Positions 1 through 6,403 of a stretch of DNA of 11,194 nt are shown here, piece after piece. How positions within the stretch are numbered: position 1 is the stretch's first letter; each line of letters begins with the position of its first letter. Source of the stretch: Prevotella sp. (GTDB lineage: Bacteria; Bacteroidota; Bacteroidia; Bacteroidales; Bacteroidaceae); the NCBI GenBank assembly GCA_021204605.1, contig JAJPZD010000078.1:1-11194 (forward strand), read 5' to 3'. The notes beneath the pieces are model-generated. The model did not search any database. It saw nothing but the letters and a program-made list of their open reading frames with translations, and was not told where the DNA came from. A program made the translations under genes and the position numbers.

Positions 1-64
1 TAGACTCACCAGCGAAAGCCTCCTGGAGGTTTTTCTCTGTCTTTGTTCCTTTTAATTCTTTCAT
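1..64 (-). CDS. rbr: rubrerythrin, 5' end only (runs off the window)
   Basis: Reading leftward from an ATG at 64-62, the 21 visible codons give MKELKGTKTEKNLQEAFAGE followed by S. This is the characteristic N-terminus of Bacteroidetes and clostridial rubrerythrin. The EAFAGES stretch opens the four-helix ferritin-like domain, whose glutamates bind the di-iron centre. Rubrerythrin is a cytoplasmic NADH-linked peroxidase that protects anaerobes from hydrogen peroxide. The rubredoxin-like C-terminal domain lies outside the window and cannot be checked. No Shine-Dalgarno is obvious; the leader just before the ATG is A-rich, as is common in this phylum. A promoter at 192-222 sits about 120 nt upstream, so the gene is probably transcribed on its own rather than with ansA. 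The identification rests on only 21 residues. Confidence 0.85.
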   Translation of the reverse strand, partial: MKELKGTKTEKNLQEAFAGES

Positions 65-191
65 AATTGTCTTTGTTTTTTGTTTATTATAAAAAAGTTA
101 TTTCACACGGTCTGCCTTCTCCTTTTTTAACGCACCTCTTAGAGGATTGTTCCCTCAGAATGGGGGATGGATAGGGGCACTCTCTTTTGTG

Positions 192-222
192 CAAAGTTAG
201 ATATTTAAATCCAATACACAAA
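192..222 (-). promoter_or_regulatory. Bacteroidetes-type promoter of rubrerythrin gene
   Basis: On the minus strand TTTG (222-219) is followed after exactly 19 bp by TAACTTTG (199-192), matching the Bacteroidetes sigma factor consensus TTTG-N19-21-TAnnTTTG. Transcription would begin near 185, giving an untranslated leader of about 120 nt before the ATG at 64. The leader contains a small self-complementary stretch (CCTCTaAGAGG on the minus strand, around 136-146) and a purine-rich segment, but no riboswitch or known regulatory motif that I recognise. Confidence 0.7.
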
Positions 223-241
223 TTCTATGCATATTTTTAAG

Positions 242-1312
242 TTAAATTGTGATTTCGCCACAAACCGGGCGGTTCATATAATGTCTTACCACCTTATTAT
301 CAGTATATAGCGCTTGGAAGCACATCAGTTTTGTAACGGCTGCCTCAACGGTGCTGTCGTAGCCGCTTATCACCCCCGTGCTTTTCAGTCGGTAGCCTGT
401 GTCGTAGCGGTTCATCTCCACGCAGCCGGCGAGGCACTGACTGATATTCACTATCGTCACGCCTCTCATGCTGAGTTGTCGCAGCAGCTTAGTGAGCCAT
501 TGGCTTTTCGGTGCATTCCCGCTTCCGAATGTCCTCATCACTATTGAGCGGAGGTCGGAAACCTCCAGCAGTCGGTAAATGATGTTTTCCTGCAGGCCTG
601 GAAATAGCGAGAACACCAATGTGTTGGGGTCCATGTTCACATGAGGTATCATCGGCTTGCAGAAGTCGGGTGTCAGGATGCGTTCCTCGTGATACACGAT
701 GTTCACGCCAGCGTCGGCGAGGTTAGGGAAGTTGAACGACTCGAAAGCGTTGAAGCCGTCGGCGTTAGTCTTAACGGCGCGGTTGCCGCGAAGCAGTTTA
801 CCACTGAAATATATGCATACTTCGGGCACCATGGCTTGTCCGTCATCTCTTGCTGTTGAAGCGATTTCTATGCTGGTTATCAGGTTTTCCTTGCCGTCGG
901 TACGGAGCTGGTTGATGGGCAACTGGCTGCCGGTGAGTATCACGGGTTTAGTAAGGTTCTCAAGCATGAAGGAGAGAGCGGAGGCAGTGTAAGCCATCGT
1001 GTCGGTGCCGTGTAGTATCACGAAGCCGTCGTAGCGGTCATATCGCTCGGCTATTATCCTCACCAGTTGCGACCACATTCTGGGAGACATGTCGCTGGAG
1101 TCAATAGGCTGTGTAAACTGGTAGATGTCTATTCCCGTGCGCAGTATCGAGAGCTCAGGTATGAAACTTATCAGTTGGTTGAAGTCAAGGGGCTCCAAGA
1201 CACCCGTCGTTGGGTTTTTGCCCATGCCGATAGTGCCGCCTGTGTATATAAGCAGCACACGTCCCGTCCTTGTTGGGCGAATGGTTGGTGTTGAGTTGGT
1301 CAGCATCGTCAC
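242..1312 (-). CDS. ansA: type I L-asparaginase
   Basis: Cytoplasmic type I asparaginase, hydrolysing L-asparagine to L-aspartate and ammonia. Family landmarks are all visible: YTGGTIGM at residues 23-30, with T24 as the expected nucleophile; HGTDTMAYTA at 101-110, with T103 and D104; and GNRAVKTNADGF around K181, which aligns with the catalytic lysine of this family. There is no signal peptide, which separates it from periplasmic type II enzymes. The long reading frame starts at GTG 1312. An ATG two codons downstream (1306-1304) is the more likely start and gives 354 residues, close to the family's usual 340-350. Residues before the first beta strand are an unstructured Thr/Pro/Arg-rich tail of about 17 residues. 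The gene is divergent from uxaC and has its own promoter. No terminator is seen before the rubrerythrin promoter, so some readthrough is possible. Confidence 0.95.
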   Translation of the reverse strand: MTMLTNSTPTIRPTRTGRVLLIYTGGTIGMGKNPTTGVLEPLDFNQLISFIPELSILRTGIDIYQFTQPIDSSDMSPRMWSQLVRIIAERYDRYDGFVILHGTDTMAYTASALSFMLENLTKPVILTGSQLPINQLRTDGKENLITSIEIASTARDDGQAMVPEVCIYFSGKLLRGNRAVKTNADGFNAFESFNFPNLADAGVNIVYHEERILTPDFCKPMIPHVNMDPNTLVFSLFPGLQENIIYRLLEVSDLRSIVMRTFGSGNAPKSQWLTKLLRQLSMRGVTIVNISQCLAGCVEMNRYDTGYRLKSTGVISGYDSTVEAAVTKLMCFQALYTDNKVVRHYMNRPVCGEITI

Positions 1313-1390
1313 ATTGTTTTAATGTTACTATTTCCTGAAAACAATCTTGTTGGTCAATGGCGTTTTCTTGCCATACCGTTTATTTTTATG

Positions 1391-1421
1391 CAAATATAGT
1401 TTAAATTCATGGGAAATCAAA
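1391..1421 (-). promoter_or_regulatory. Bacteroidetes-type promoter of ansA
   Basis: On the minus strand TTTG (1421-1418) is followed after 19 bp by TATATTTG (1398-1391), an exact fit to the phylum's promoter consensus. The predicted start of transcription is near 1384, giving a leader of about 70-80 nt. It lies back to back with the uxaC promoter; the two -7 boxes are identical TATATTTG words on opposite strands, 33 bp apart. Confidence 0.75.
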
Positions 1422-1431
1422 AAAAAAGCCG

Positions 1432-1439
1432 TATATTTG
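1432..1439 (+). promoter_or_regulatory. -7 box of the uxaC promoter
   Basis: TATATTTG matches TAnnTTTG exactly and lies about 57 bp before the uxaC ATG. No good TTTG is present 19-21 bp upstream (the sequence there is TTCATGGG-like). Either the -33 element is degenerate or an activator helps, which would fit a catabolic gene. The A-tract at 1419-1427 lies just upstream of the box and is shared with the ansA -33 region. Confidence 0.6.
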
Positions 1440-1495
1440 CAATAAATAAGAAAAGAGAATAAAAAACTTAAAATTAACGCTTAAAACAAAGAGAC

Positions 1496-2899
1496 ATGAA
1501 AAAATTTATGGATGAGAATTTCCTGCTTGACACCGCTACGGCGCAGGATCTATTTCATAATCATGCGGCAAAAATGCCGATTATCGACTATCACTGTCAT
1601 CTGATTCCTGAAATGGTTGCCAACGACCATAAGTTCAAGAGCATCACAGAGCTCTGGCTTGGAGGCGACCACTACAAGTGGCGTGCCATGCGTACCAATG
1701 GCGTTGACGAGAAATATTGCACCGGCAAGGACACCACTGACTGGGAGAAATTCGAGAAGTGGGCAGAGACTGTACCTTATACATTCCGCAATCCACTGTA
1801 TCACTGGACGCACTTAGAGCTCAAGACGGCCTTCGGCATTGACAAGCTGCTTAGTCCGAAGACGGCACGCGAGATATTCGACGAGTGCAACGAGAAGCTG
1901 CAGCAGCCCGGCTACACTGCAAGAGGCTTCATGCGCCGCTACAATGTAGAGTGTGTGTGCACGACAGACGACCCTGTTGACGACCTGCGCTACCACAAAC
2001 AGACTAAGGACAGTGGTTTTGAGATTAGGATGATACCGGCATGGCGTCCTGACAAGGCGATGGCAGTAGATAACACGAAGAATTTCGCCGCATACGTTAT
2101 GCAGCTCGGCGAGGTATCGGGCGTGTCAATCAGTCATTTCTCAGATATGATCGACGCTATCCAGAAGCGTCATGACTTCTTCCACGAGAATGGCTGCCGC
2201 CTGTCTGACCATGGTATCGAGGAGTTCTACGATGAGCCATACACGGAGAGCCAGATTGAGACTATCTTCGACAAGGCAATGCGTGAGCAGGAGCTCTCAC
2301 AGTATGAGATCCGCCAGTTCAAACACTGTATGCTTACCATCTTCGCCGAGATGGACCATGCCAGCGACTGGACACAGCAGTTCCACTATGGTGCTATCCG
2401 CGACAACAACAGTCTGATGTTCGACAAGCTCGGTCCTGACACAGGCTTCGACTCTATCGGTGAGTTCAACACCGCGAAGGCGATGAGTCACTTCCTCAAT
2501 CACCTGAATGCAGAGGGCAAGCTCACCCGCACCATCCTCTACACATTGAATCCATGTGCCAATGAGGTCATCGCCACAATGCTCGGTAACTTCCAGGATG
2601 GCTCTTGCCCGGGCAAGATACAGTTTGGTAGCGGTTGGTGGTTCAACGACCAGCTTGACGGTATGACACGTCAGATGAATGCGCTCTCCGTTCTCGGTCT
2701 TCTCAGCCGTTTCGTGGGAATGTTGACAGACAGCCGTTCATTCCTGTCATATCCACGTCATGAGTACTTCCGTCGTCTGCTCTGCAACCTTATCGGCACA
2801 GACGTTGAGAAGGGACTTATCCCTGACGATATGGAGAGCCTGTATCGCATGGTAGAGGACATCAGCTACAACAATGCGAAGAACTATTTCAAGTTCTAA
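1496..2899 (+). CDS. uxaC: uronate (glucuronate/galacturonate) isomerase
   Basis: Isomerises D-glucuronate to D-fructuronate and D-galacturonate to D-tagaturonate, the first cytoplasmic step of hexuronate breakdown from pectin and other polyuronides. The protein has 467 residues, the usual family length. It starts with the family-typical MKKFMDENFLL, which fixes the ATG at 1496. Visible landmarks are the amidohydrolase-fold metal-binding DYHCHL (H33 and H35), FGSGWWFNDQ at about 377-386, and the LTDSRSFLSY segment containing D412, followed by RHEYFRRLLC. The gene stands alone; no other hexuronate genes (uxaA, uxaB, kdgK) are in the window. It has its own promoter box at 1432 and ends before a strong hairpin. 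No truncation or frameshift is visible. GC content is visibly higher than in the lipoprotein genes further right. Confidence 0.97.
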   Translation: MKKFMDENFLLDTATAQDLFHNHAAKMPIIDYHCHLIPEMVANDHKFKSITELWLGGDHYKWRAMRTNGVDEKYCTGKDTTDWEKFEKWAETVPYTFRNPLYHWTHLELKTAFGIDKLLSPKTAREIFDECNEKLQQPGYTARGFMRRYNVECVCTTDDPVDDLRYHKQTKDSGFEIRMIPAWRPDKAMAVDNTKNFAAYVMQLGEVSGVSISHFSDMIDAIQKRHDFFHENGCRLSDHGIEEFYDEPYTESQIETIFDKAMREQELSQYEIRQFKHCMLTIFAEMDHASDWTQQFHYGAIRDNNSLMFDKLGPDTGFDSIGEFNTAKAMSHFLNHLNAEGKLTRTILYTLNPCANEVIATMLGNFQDGSCPGKIQFGSGWWFNDQLDGMTRQMNALSVLGLLSRFVGMLTDSRSFLSYPRHEYFRRLLCNLIGTDVEKGLIPDDMESLYRMVEDISYNNAKNYFKF

Positions 2900-2940
2900 A
2901 TAGCTGTTTGAAAAGATTATAGAGATAACAGTATATTGGA

Positions 2941-2977
2941 AAAAGCGCTTCCGCCAATCAACGGAAGTGCTTTTTTA
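2941..2977. terminator. strong, probably bidirectional intrinsic terminator between uxaC and EamA gene
   Basis: AAAAAGCGCTTCCG (2941-2954) pairs over all 14 positions, with one G-T pair, with CGGAAGTGCTTTTT (2963-2976) across an 8-nt loop. A-runs and T-runs lie on both outer flanks, so the hairpin can terminate transcription in either direction. It lies 42 bp after the uxaC stop and directly against the stop codon of the convergent transporter gene. Confidence 0.9.
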
Positions 2978-2978
2978 T

Positions 2979-3896
2979 TTATCTTGACCCGATGTACAGG
3001 AACACCATTCCCAACAAAACGAGGAGCAGGTCAATCACCTTGCTTTTGAGGTTTTTCTCGTGCAGCAGCACTGCGCCGAAAAGGAAGGAGACAATCACGC
3101 TGCCACGTCGTATCATCGACACCACGCTGATCATTGCACCAGGAACACCGAGAGCATAGAAATACACGAAGTCGGCGGCGCAGAGGAACACGCTGATAAG
3201 GATGATACACCAGTTCCACCTGAATGGTGTGGTGTTTTTCCTGTGCGGCCACCAGAGCAGGGCGAGTGCGGCAGCCATCAAGATACATTGATAGATGTTG
3301 TACCAGCTCTGCACGAGCATATTGTTGAGACCGACACCTCCGTTGGCAACGGGAGCCATGAGATACTTGTCGTACAGTGCGCTGATAGCACCGAACAGGG
3401 CAGCGAGGACAACGAAATAGATCCACTTGTCGTGCTTGAAGTCGATGCCCTCTTTCTTTCCACTACGGCTAAGCATGAAGAACGACGCCACGGCGAGGGC
3501 CACGCCAATCCACTGGTAGCCGTTAAGCCTCTCACCGAATACGAGAAGTGCTCCAAGGAGAACCATCACTGGGCGCGTGGCGTTGATAGGGCCTACGATG
3601 GTGAGCGGCAGGTGCTTCATGCCGAGATAGCCGAATATCCACGACGATAGAACGATGAGGCTTTTGAGAACGATGTATTTGTGCACTTCCCAGCCTCCGC
3701 TCTCCACGTGGAATATAGAGCCGTCGAGTAGGGTGGTGCTTGCAGAGAGGAGTATGAACGGCAGGAAGATGAGCGACGAGAACAGGGTGTTGAGGAACAA
3801 AACGGGCACGACGGCATTTCCGCTGAGCGATTTCTTCTTAAAGGAGTCGTAAAACCCCAACAACGCCGCCGAAAGAAAAGCCAAGACCAACCACAT
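2979..3896 (-). CDS. EamA/DMT-superfamily membrane transporter
   Basis: An integral inner-membrane protein of 305 residues made of closely spaced hydrophobic segments, consistent with the ten-helix, two-EamA-repeat architecture of drug/metabolite transporters. It starts MWLVLAFLSAALLGFYDSFK and has the helix-ending GPINATRPVMVLLGALLVFGERL around residues 105-130. That motif, with Gly-Glu-Arg before the next helix, is typical of the first EamA repeat. The second repeat ends with LLHEKNLKSKVIDLLLVLLG. Substrate cannot be predicted; the family includes metabolite exporters and sugar carriers. The ATG at 3896 begins right at the first helix. The gene lies 22 bp downstream of a truA relic (3918-3980), suggesting an ancestral truA-transporter order. 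No promoter is obvious immediately upstream, so it may be read from the lipoprotein promoter. It ends against the terminator at 2941-2977. Confidence 0.85.
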   Translation of the reverse strand: MWLVLAFLSAALLGFYDSFKKKSLSGNAVVPVLFLNTLFSSLIFLPFILLSASTTLLDGSIFHVESGGWEVHKYIVLKSLIVLSSWIFGYLGMKHLPLTIVGPINATRPVMVLLGALLVFGERLNGYQWIGVALAVASFFMLSRSGKKEGIDFKHDKWIYFVVLAALFGAISALYDKYLMAPVANGGVGLNNMLVQSWYNIYQCILMAAALALLWWPHRKNTTPFRWNWCIILISVFLCAADFVYFYALGVPGAMISVVSMIRRGSVIVSFLFGAVLLHEKNLKSKVIDLLLVLLGMVFLYIGSR

Positions 3897-3917
3897 ACCA
3901 ATCTTCTGCTATCACTA

Positions 3918-3980
3918 ATGCCAGACGTTCTCACTGTTCCACACCCAGTGCGCCACCGTTATGTTGCATAGCATCGTCTT
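3918..3980 (-). pseudogene. relic of a second truA gene (21 codons)
   Basis: The minus strand here reads KTMLCNITVAHWV continuing WNSENVWH. This aligns without gaps to KTMLCNVTVARWV continuing RDSENAWH inside the intact TruA encoded at 6400-7143. By hand I count 16 of 21 residues and 49 of 63 bases identical. Many of the changes are at third codon positions, so the fragment probably diverged while still under selection. An in-frame TAG (3917-3915) follows, and similarity stops there, where intact truA continues with FEITANRF. On the other side similarity stops around 3981-3985, shortly after the lipo1 stop codon. Both ends of the gene are missing, so it cannot be functional. It sits between a shortened lipoprotein gene and the EamA transporter. 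Confidence 0.8.
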
Positions 3981-4003
3981 TTTTGTGCCACCGGCGCATT
4001 ATC
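3981..4003. repeat. copy 1 of a short GC-rich repeat (pair with 5479-5501)
   Basis: The plus strand reads TTTTGTGCCACCGGCGCATT then ATC. This resembles TTTTTGCGTCCCGGCGCACT then ATC at 5479-5501, same orientation, about 80 percent identical with one single-base gap by hand alignment. It overlaps the lipo1 stop codon and lies at the junction where similarity to the other lipoproteins ends and truA similarity begins. It could mark a recombination point or a dispersed repeat. Confidence 0.4.
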
Positions 4004-4436
4004 TGTTCCAGATCCGCTTTAATTTCTCAGGACTGATATCCAGATTAATACATTCACTGTCGTCAGCCATATTTACATATTTGTATAACAGTCCTACTTT
4101 CTTCTTTATTAATAAATTGATATTGTCTTCACCCATTGAGGAGAGTGCACTCGCAATATTGTCATCAGAGTTAAGCTGCTCTTCTCTACTTGCTAAATTC
4201 TCATATATTTGTGGGTCAAGCTCTATCGTACATACTATTTGATTGCCCTTGATATCAAGATCGGTCATTACCATACTGTTGCCTAAAAGCTGTAACGGCA
4301 ACGCTTCCCTCAAATCCGCAAAGCTCTCCAAAATCTCCTCCTTATCCTTTTTGGATAACCCACTGTTTCCACACGACGTGAAAGAGAACAACACTGTCAT
4401 TGCCAACAGGCATAGGATAAAATTAATTTTTCTCAT
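3999..4436 (-). CDS. lipoprotein of unknown function, single-domain (probably truncated) paralogue (lipo1)
   Basis: A 145-residue predicted lipoprotein. Residues 1-22 form a signal peptide (MRKIN, hydrophobic core, FSFTSC) with C22 as the lipidation cysteine. The rest matches the first half of its neighbour lipo2: shared LSKKDKEEI after the cysteine, then LP, a GN-VTD-like GNxxxxTD pattern, MGEDNIN, KKVGLLYKYV, and ISPEKLKRIW at the end. The paralogues continue for about 120 more residues with a second copy of the domain; here the frame stops at TAA 4001-3999, two codons after the shared Trp, and the following DNA is a truA relic. I infer loss of the second half by deletion. The protein could still fold as one domain, so I keep it as a CDS. 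It starts 54 bp after the lipo2 stop and is probably co-transcribed. The leader ATTACAACTATGAGAAAAAT is shared with the other two genes. Function unknown. Confidence 0.75.
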   Translation of the reverse strand: MRKINFILCLLAMTVLFSFTSCGNSGLSKKDKEEILESFADLREALPLQLLGNSMVMTDLDIKGNQIVCTIELDPQIYENLASREEQLNSDDNIASALSSMGEDNINLLIKKKVGLLYKYVNMADDSECINLDISPEKLKRIWNR

Positions 4437-4490
4437 AGTTGTAATTTTTTATGTTAAACGAAAATTTGAATATTTGTGTTGGATACACAA

Positions 4491-5285
4491 TCAGCCGAAA
4501 ATATCCTGAGGTGTAAGAGTTATAGTCAAGAGTTTATTGCCGTAAGCATTTGTGTATATATAAATAAAATACACTTTTTCATCGAAAATCTCATTTTTAT
4601 AAGAAGTGATATTCGGATCTTCTTTGAGACTGGAAATTATGGCACTCTTCATTTCATCGTACCTTGCACTGAACGCATTAGAGTCGGCATCCCCGGTTGG
4701 GACTTGAAATTCATAATAAACTTTTTTGCCCTCAACATAGGCGTTGGTAAGCAGGACACCGTTTCCGAAATCCGATGGGAATTGAAGGTTTGCCAACTCT
4801 GACTTCACCTTATCAAGAAAAGATGCTTTTTGAAGGTTTCCTGATTTATAATTCGTCCAGACCTCTTTCAGCCGTTCAGGAGAGATGTCAATAGACTTGT
4901 TGACACTGTCATCATCACTTTTCACATATTTATATTTTATTCCAATTTTCTTATCAACGAAATATTGAATGTTCTCATCTCCGATCAATTGTATTATATT
5001 TACAACAGTCTCATCTGATTTAAGATATTCGGAAGACAACAGAAGGTTAGAATAAAATTCTGGGGAGACAGACACTGTATATACAAATTGGTTGCCTTCA
5101 AATTGAACATCAGTAATTTTCATAGCGTCACCTGAGATTTCGATTGGCAACTGTGCTTGGAGAGAGCTTATCTCATCCATAATCTCCTGTTTATCCTTTT
5201 TAGAAAGTCCACTGTTGTCGCAAGCCGTGAAAGAGAACAACACTGTCATTGCCACGAGGCAGATGATAAGATTAATTTTTCTCAT
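4491..5285 (-). CDS. two-domain lipoprotein of unknown function (lipo2)
   Basis: A predicted lipoprotein of 264 residues that I cannot assign to a named family. Signal peptide 1-21 ends in FSFTA and C22 is the lipidation site. An internal duplication is visible: residues about 40-138 and 161-262 each run from an amphipathic helix through an LT/ITD strand and an EGxxVxY strand (FEGNQFVYTVSV versus VEGKKVYYEFQV) to a late strand pair ending in DISPERL or LTPQDI. A Lys/Ser-rich linker joins the two. Its closest relative in the window is lipo3, full length, with the shared linker pattern KSGNLQKASFLDKVK versus KSGELKKHSYLDKIK. After the cysteine comes DNSG, which is not a clear Bacteroidetes surface-export signal, so which membrane face it occupies is open. 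Base composition is more AT-rich than uxaC or comEC. It has its own -7 box and leads lipo1. Confidence 0.85.
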   Translation of the reverse strand: MRKINLIICLVAMTVLFSFTACDNSGLSKKDKQEIMDEISSLQAQLPIEISGDAMKITDVQFEGNQFVYTVSVSPEFYSNLLLSSEYLKSDETVVNIIQLIGDENIQYFVDKKIGIKYKYVKSDDDSVNKSIDISPERLKEVWTNYKSGNLQKASFLDKVKSELANLQFPSDFGNGVLLTNAYVEGKKVYYEFQVPTGDADSNAFSARYDEMKSAIISSLKEDPNITSYKNEIFDEKVYFIYIYTNAYGNKLLTITLTPQDIFG

Positions 5286-5371
5286 AGTTGTAATGTGTTT
5301 AGTGAATAATTATATGAATTTAAATATGGTATGCTGAAAGCAAAAACCATATAGTTATGTTGGAAAAACAG

Positions 5372-5379
5372 CAAAAGTA
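5372..5379 (-). promoter_or_regulatory. -7 box of the lipo2 promoter
   Basis: The minus strand reads TACTTTTG, fitting TAnnTTTG. No exact TTTG lies 19-21 bp upstream. The box ends 86 bp before the ATG, nearly the same spacing as the equivalent box of lipo3. The two leaders also align (ATTACAACT next to the ATG, and a shared TATATGA-like stretch further out), suggesting the promoter was duplicated with the gene. Confidence 0.5.
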
Positions 5380-5478
5380 ACTTATTTTTTGTGCTAAATT
5401 ACAGATTTTTTTCATTAAATCAAATTTTATTGCTATAAAACTAAAAAATTCAATTTCAAAACTATGGGAACAATATCC

Positions 5479-5501
5479 TTTTTGCGTCCCGGCGCACTAT
5501 C
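5479..5501. repeat. copy 2 of a short GC-rich repeat (pair with 3981-4003)
   Basis: The plus strand reads TTTTTGCGTCCCGGCGCACT followed by ATC. It is a diverged direct copy of the element at 3981-4003 and stands out as GC-rich inside AT-rich sequence. It follows, in the leftward direction, a DMT-like gene relic, as copy 1 follows the truncated lipo1. Confidence 0.4.
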
Positions 5502-5505
5502 CCGC

Positions 5506-5613
5506 CTACATTACTATGCTGCCTGTGATGAGTAGAGCCCCTATGGTCACCCTTAAACTTACTTGTTCCCGCAGCATCTGGAACGACAGGCAGATATTTC
5601 CACATATTAAAAT
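5506..5613 (-). pseudogene. relic of a DMT/EamA-like transporter 3' end
   Basis: The minus strand is open for 35 codons ending at TAG 5508-5506, and reads through FQMLREQVSLRVTIGALL then ITGSIVM. The pattern of an (R/G)E(Q)xS turn followed by a GALLI hydrophobic helix is what closes EamA/DMT transporters. Codons use G or C in third position as in neighbouring real genes, while the flanks are AT-rich, which supports former coding. No start or upstream helices exist: 17 bp beyond it is the EFR1 stop codon, in another frame. It is not a close copy of the intact EamA C-terminus (LKSKVIDLLLVLLGMVFLYI), so if it is a transporter tail it belonged to a different paralogue. Family assignment from so short a piece is tentative. 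Confidence 0.45.
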
Positions 5614-5629
5614 GAAAATTGACAATTTC

Positions 5630-6403
5630 CTATTTTGCGAAGCAATATTGACCTTTGTTTTTTGTTCTGTTGCCGTATTCTATGGCGTGATTGGGGCAGT
5701 GGTGGTAACAGGCGAAGCAAGAGAGACAGGAGCCATCGTGACGCCATATCGGGTAGCCATCAGCATTTAATTCCATGTTGTGGACGGGGCATGCGGCGAC
5801 GCACTTGCCGCATTTCACGCATTTGCCTGTGGTAACATGGAAGGGCTTGTCGGTGATGAGGCATTTCACGAAGATATGTCCGATGAGGCGGCTGTTGGTG
5901 CGTTTCCACCTGCCTTCGACAAGTTTCTCTATGCCTCGTTCACGGTTCACAATGTATTTGGCGAAATGCTGAAGGTCGGCTGCCGCCTTTGTTTTTTTCT
6001 GTGTCTCCTTTTCGGGCGTGTCAACATCCATGAAAGGCAGTCCTACGTAAGACTCCGGCATGATGAGCGAGAAAGCGCTGTCGAGACGGACGCCGCGAGC
6101 CGTCAGGTCGTTCTTTAATATGCTTATTGTCTCCCCGATGTTGTCGCCGGCAGTGCATACAGCATAGCAGAAGTGTCTTTTGGCATCCTCGATATGCAAC
6201 CTCTGGATAAATCTGCGCACCAATAGTGGCGGCCGCCAGCCGTGTACAGGGAAACAGAAGCCAATACGTTCTCCCTCTTTCAGAGAGTAGCTGAGGCTCT
6301 CCTCTGTGGCTTCCGCCATGTTGACCAACGTGTCATTCAGTTTGTTTTGCAGCACGCAGGCAGCCCACTTGGTGTTGCCCGTGCAAGAAAGATAAAAAAT
6401 CAT
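5630..6403 (-). CDS. EFR1-like flavodoxin/4Fe-4S ferredoxin fusion protein
   Basis: A cytoplasmic electron-transfer protein of 257 residues. The N-terminal half is flavodoxin-like: a first strand MIFYLSCTGNTKWA whose SCTGNT loop (6-11) should hold the FMN phosphate, and a second region GFCFPVHGWRPP (48-59) near the flavin. The C-terminus has two complete 4Fe-4S motifs, CxxCxxCxxxCP at C195, C198, C201, C205 and again at C226, C229, C232, C236, as in bacterial 2[4Fe-4S] ferredoxins. This layout is that of the EFR1 family of anaerobes; its redox partner is unknown. The start ATG (6403-6401) overlaps the truA stop in ATGA, implying translational coupling, though no functional link to tRNA modification is evident. 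It ends at TAG 5632-5630, beside a transporter relic. Confidence 0.88.
   Translation of the reverse strand: MIFYLSCTGNTKWAACVLQNKLNDTLVNMAEATEESLSYSLKEGERIGFCFPVHGWRPPLLVRRFIQRLHIEDAKRHFCYAVCTAGDNIGETISILKNDLTARGVRLDSAFSLIMPESYVGLPFMDVDTPEKETQKKTKAAADLQHFAKYIVNRERGIEKLVEGRWKRTNSRLIGHIFVKCLITDKPFHVTTGKCVKCGKCVAACPVHNMELNADGYPIWRHDGSCLSCFACYHHCPNHAIEYGNRTKNKGQYCFAK

Larger units (their letters stand above)
5286..5629. other. 344-bp stretch between EFR1 gene and lipo2: relic plus promoter
   Basis: There is no intact gene here. From right to left it holds the decayed 3' end of a DMT-like transporter (5506-5613), a GC-rich short repeat (5479-5501), a very AT-rich segment (about 5380-5475) and the lipo2 promoter and leader. 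No terminator with a clear stem and T-run was found after the EFR1 gene. Confidence 0.6.

Noticed and set aside
85..100. Possible PerR-like box (TTATTATAA-type) in the rubrerythrin leader
   Set aside because: Only a half-match in a T/A-rich stretch and located downstream of the predicted transcription start; not enough to call an operator.
3060..3650. 196-codon rightward open frame opposite the EamA gene
   Set aside because: It is antisense to a convincing membrane protein gene, rich in His, Glu and Asp as expected from the reverse of hydrophobic codons, and has no recognisable domain.
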